This document shows, piece after piece, positions 63,266 through 64,000 of a DNA stretch of 64,000 bases. Within the stretch, counting starts at the first letter, position 1, and every line of letters begins with the position of its first letter. The DNA comes from Pistricoccus aurantiacus (lineage in GTDB: Bacteria > Pseudomonadota > Gammaproteobacteria > Pseudomonadales > Halomonadaceae): assembly GCF_042682565.1 (NCBI RefSeq), contig NZ_JBHUIC010000005.1. One strand, given 5' to 3'. The position numbers and the translations under genes were made by a program. Below the pieces are notes generated by a model, which saw nothing but the letters and a program-made list of their open reading frames with translations, was not told the DNA's origin and did no database searches.

Positions 63266-63556
63266 CCTGTCGGTCGCCCAGAGCGGCGGCGAGCATCGAG
63301 ATCAAGGCGTTCCTGCGGTTTATCTCGCGGCGCGGCAGTAGTGTCGGCATCAAGAATGCATGGGTTTTATAGCTCTTTAACGCCAGGCGCGGACAAGATC
63401 CCACAATCAATTTACTCGGCTTAGGCTTGACTGGCTGGCGCAATGCCGGAGACGTGCTAGTTTGCTTATGTAGTCACAGGCTATCTGAACCATACGCTGA
63501 AATGTGAAGGCAACGGCGTCGACTCGATTCTTGCCATAACGCTCAGGAGGAGTTTC
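63266..63556. other. Intergenic region between mscK and ureA
   Basis: 291 bases. A -35-like TTGACT at 63427-63432 lacks a -10 at normal spacing. No terminator hairpin is clear after mscK. I see no gene here. Confidence 0.45.
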
Positions 63557-63859
63557 ATGTTTCTCAGCATGCACGAGCAGGAACGGCTGATGGTCTACAT
63601 GGCCGGCAAGCTCGCGTTGGAACGCAAGGAGCGCGGCCTCAAGCTCAATCTCCCCGAGGCCACGGCGCTCATCACCTCGTTTCTTCTCGAGGGCGCCAGA
63701 AACGGCGAGACGGTCGCCGATCTCATGGAATCCGGCCGCCACGTGCTGAGCCGCGAGGATGTGATGGAGGGTGTGCCGGAAATGCTCGCTCAAGTGCAGG
63801 TCGAGGCGACGTTCCCCGACGGCACCAAACTCGTGACGGTAACGGGACCAGTGCAATGA
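63557..63859 (+). CDS. ureA: Urease subunit gamma
   Basis: 100 residues. [36 protein letters not shown] and [30 protein letters not shown] are the UreA core. The N-terminus [20 protein letters not shown] is unlike the common ELTPREKDKLLLF form and the sequence looks like a less common urease type. AGGAGGAG precedes the ATG at 63557; a second in-frame ATG lies four codons on. Its stop overlaps the next ORF by four bases. Urea hydrolysis needs UreB and UreC, which would lie beyond the window. Confidence 0.93.
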   Translation: MFLSMHEQERLMVYMAGKLALERKERGLKLNLPEATALITSFLLEGARNGETVADLMESGRHVLSREDVMEGVPEMLAQVQVEATFPDGTKLVTVTGPVQ

Positions 63860-64000
63860 CGACAAAGATGTCTAATCCGTTCGAGGCACCAGAGCCTAAG
63901 AATCTATCCGTAAATAATATTCACTTTAAGCGGTACCTTCCGAAACGCGATAATGGCCGCCGCCAATTGGTTGAGGGCGCGAAAGCTGCGCGCCAGCTTT
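63856..64000 (+). CDS. Unidentified ORF overlapping ureA, partial
   Basis: 48 codons reach the window edge without a stop: it begins [16 protein letters not shown] and continues with [21 protein letters not shown] overlap with ureA indicates coupled translation. UreB would be expected here, but its usual start (IPGE then DIELN.GR) is not seen in these residues. It may be a UreB with an unusual N-terminal extension of 50 or more residues, or a separate inserted small protein. AT-rich codons (AAT, ATT, CTA, GTA) contrast with neighbouring genes. Confidence 0.55.
   Translation, partial: MTTKMSNPFEAPEPKNLSVNNIHFKRYLPKRDNGRRQLVEGAKAARQL

Overview
The window looks like chromosomal DNA from a halophilic gammaproteobacterium, most likely Halomonas or a close relative in the Halomonadaceae. 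This is inferred from the GC-rich coding, a Tat-exported HiPIP, a single cbb3 oxidase cluster next to an Fnr/Anr regulator, and gene products that resemble Pseudomonas and E. coli orthologues throughout. Nearly all of it is ordinary core genome. There is no prophage, CRISPR array or recognisable insertion sequence.

Layout. 0-8 kb: a HiPIP gene, then the stress trio prkA-yeaH-spoVR and fadH on the minus strand. 7.9-8.6 kb: a five-gene tRNA operon (Val-Asp-Asp-Val-Asp in transcription order) behind a near-consensus promoter. 9-19.8 kb: microaerobic respiration, with ccoNOQP, ccoG-fixH-ccoI-ccoS, a TauE/UreH-like membrane protein, a HemN-like protein that has lost its iron-sulfur cysteines, and anr. 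Anr-type sites lie upstream of ccoN and, in weaker form, upstream of the hemN-like gene. 19.8-33 kb: ttcA, then an acetate-assimilation block. The block holds a small membrane protein, a DnaQ-like exonuclease with a degraded third motif, a cNMP/CBS/DUF294 protein, a sodium:solute symporter, DUF4212, a CrbS-type sensor kinase carrying its own SSS domain, a CrbR-type regulator and acs.

33-43.5 kb: sprT, a UPF0149 protein, a phospholipase-D-type synthase, rsmJ, tsaB, adk, aceF-aceE and ampD. 43.6-48 kb: a 147-bp palindromic element, nadC, methionine-salvage genes mtnC and mtnD with a frameshifted mtnB, trmO and purC. 48-55 kb: a metallo-beta-lactamase-fold protein, bamC, dapA, a PerM-type permease, a TusA-like protein, bepA and nadA. 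55-64 kb: two tRNA-Lys genes, rluB-scpB-scpA, radD, mscK, and the start of a urease locus where ureA is followed by an ORF that does not begin like UreB.

How the genes work together. The cco/anr block is a regulator plus a complete oxidase and its assembly set. The 20-33 kb block couples acetate uptake, sensing and activation to acetyl-CoA, and aceEF nearby feeds the same pool. The best targets for follow-up are the cysteine-less HemN paralogue, the exonuclease lacking its HxAxxDA motif, the palindromic element at nadC, the mtnB frameshift and the unknown ORF after ureA. All functional calls rest on reading the sequence and on family knowledge; no searches were run.
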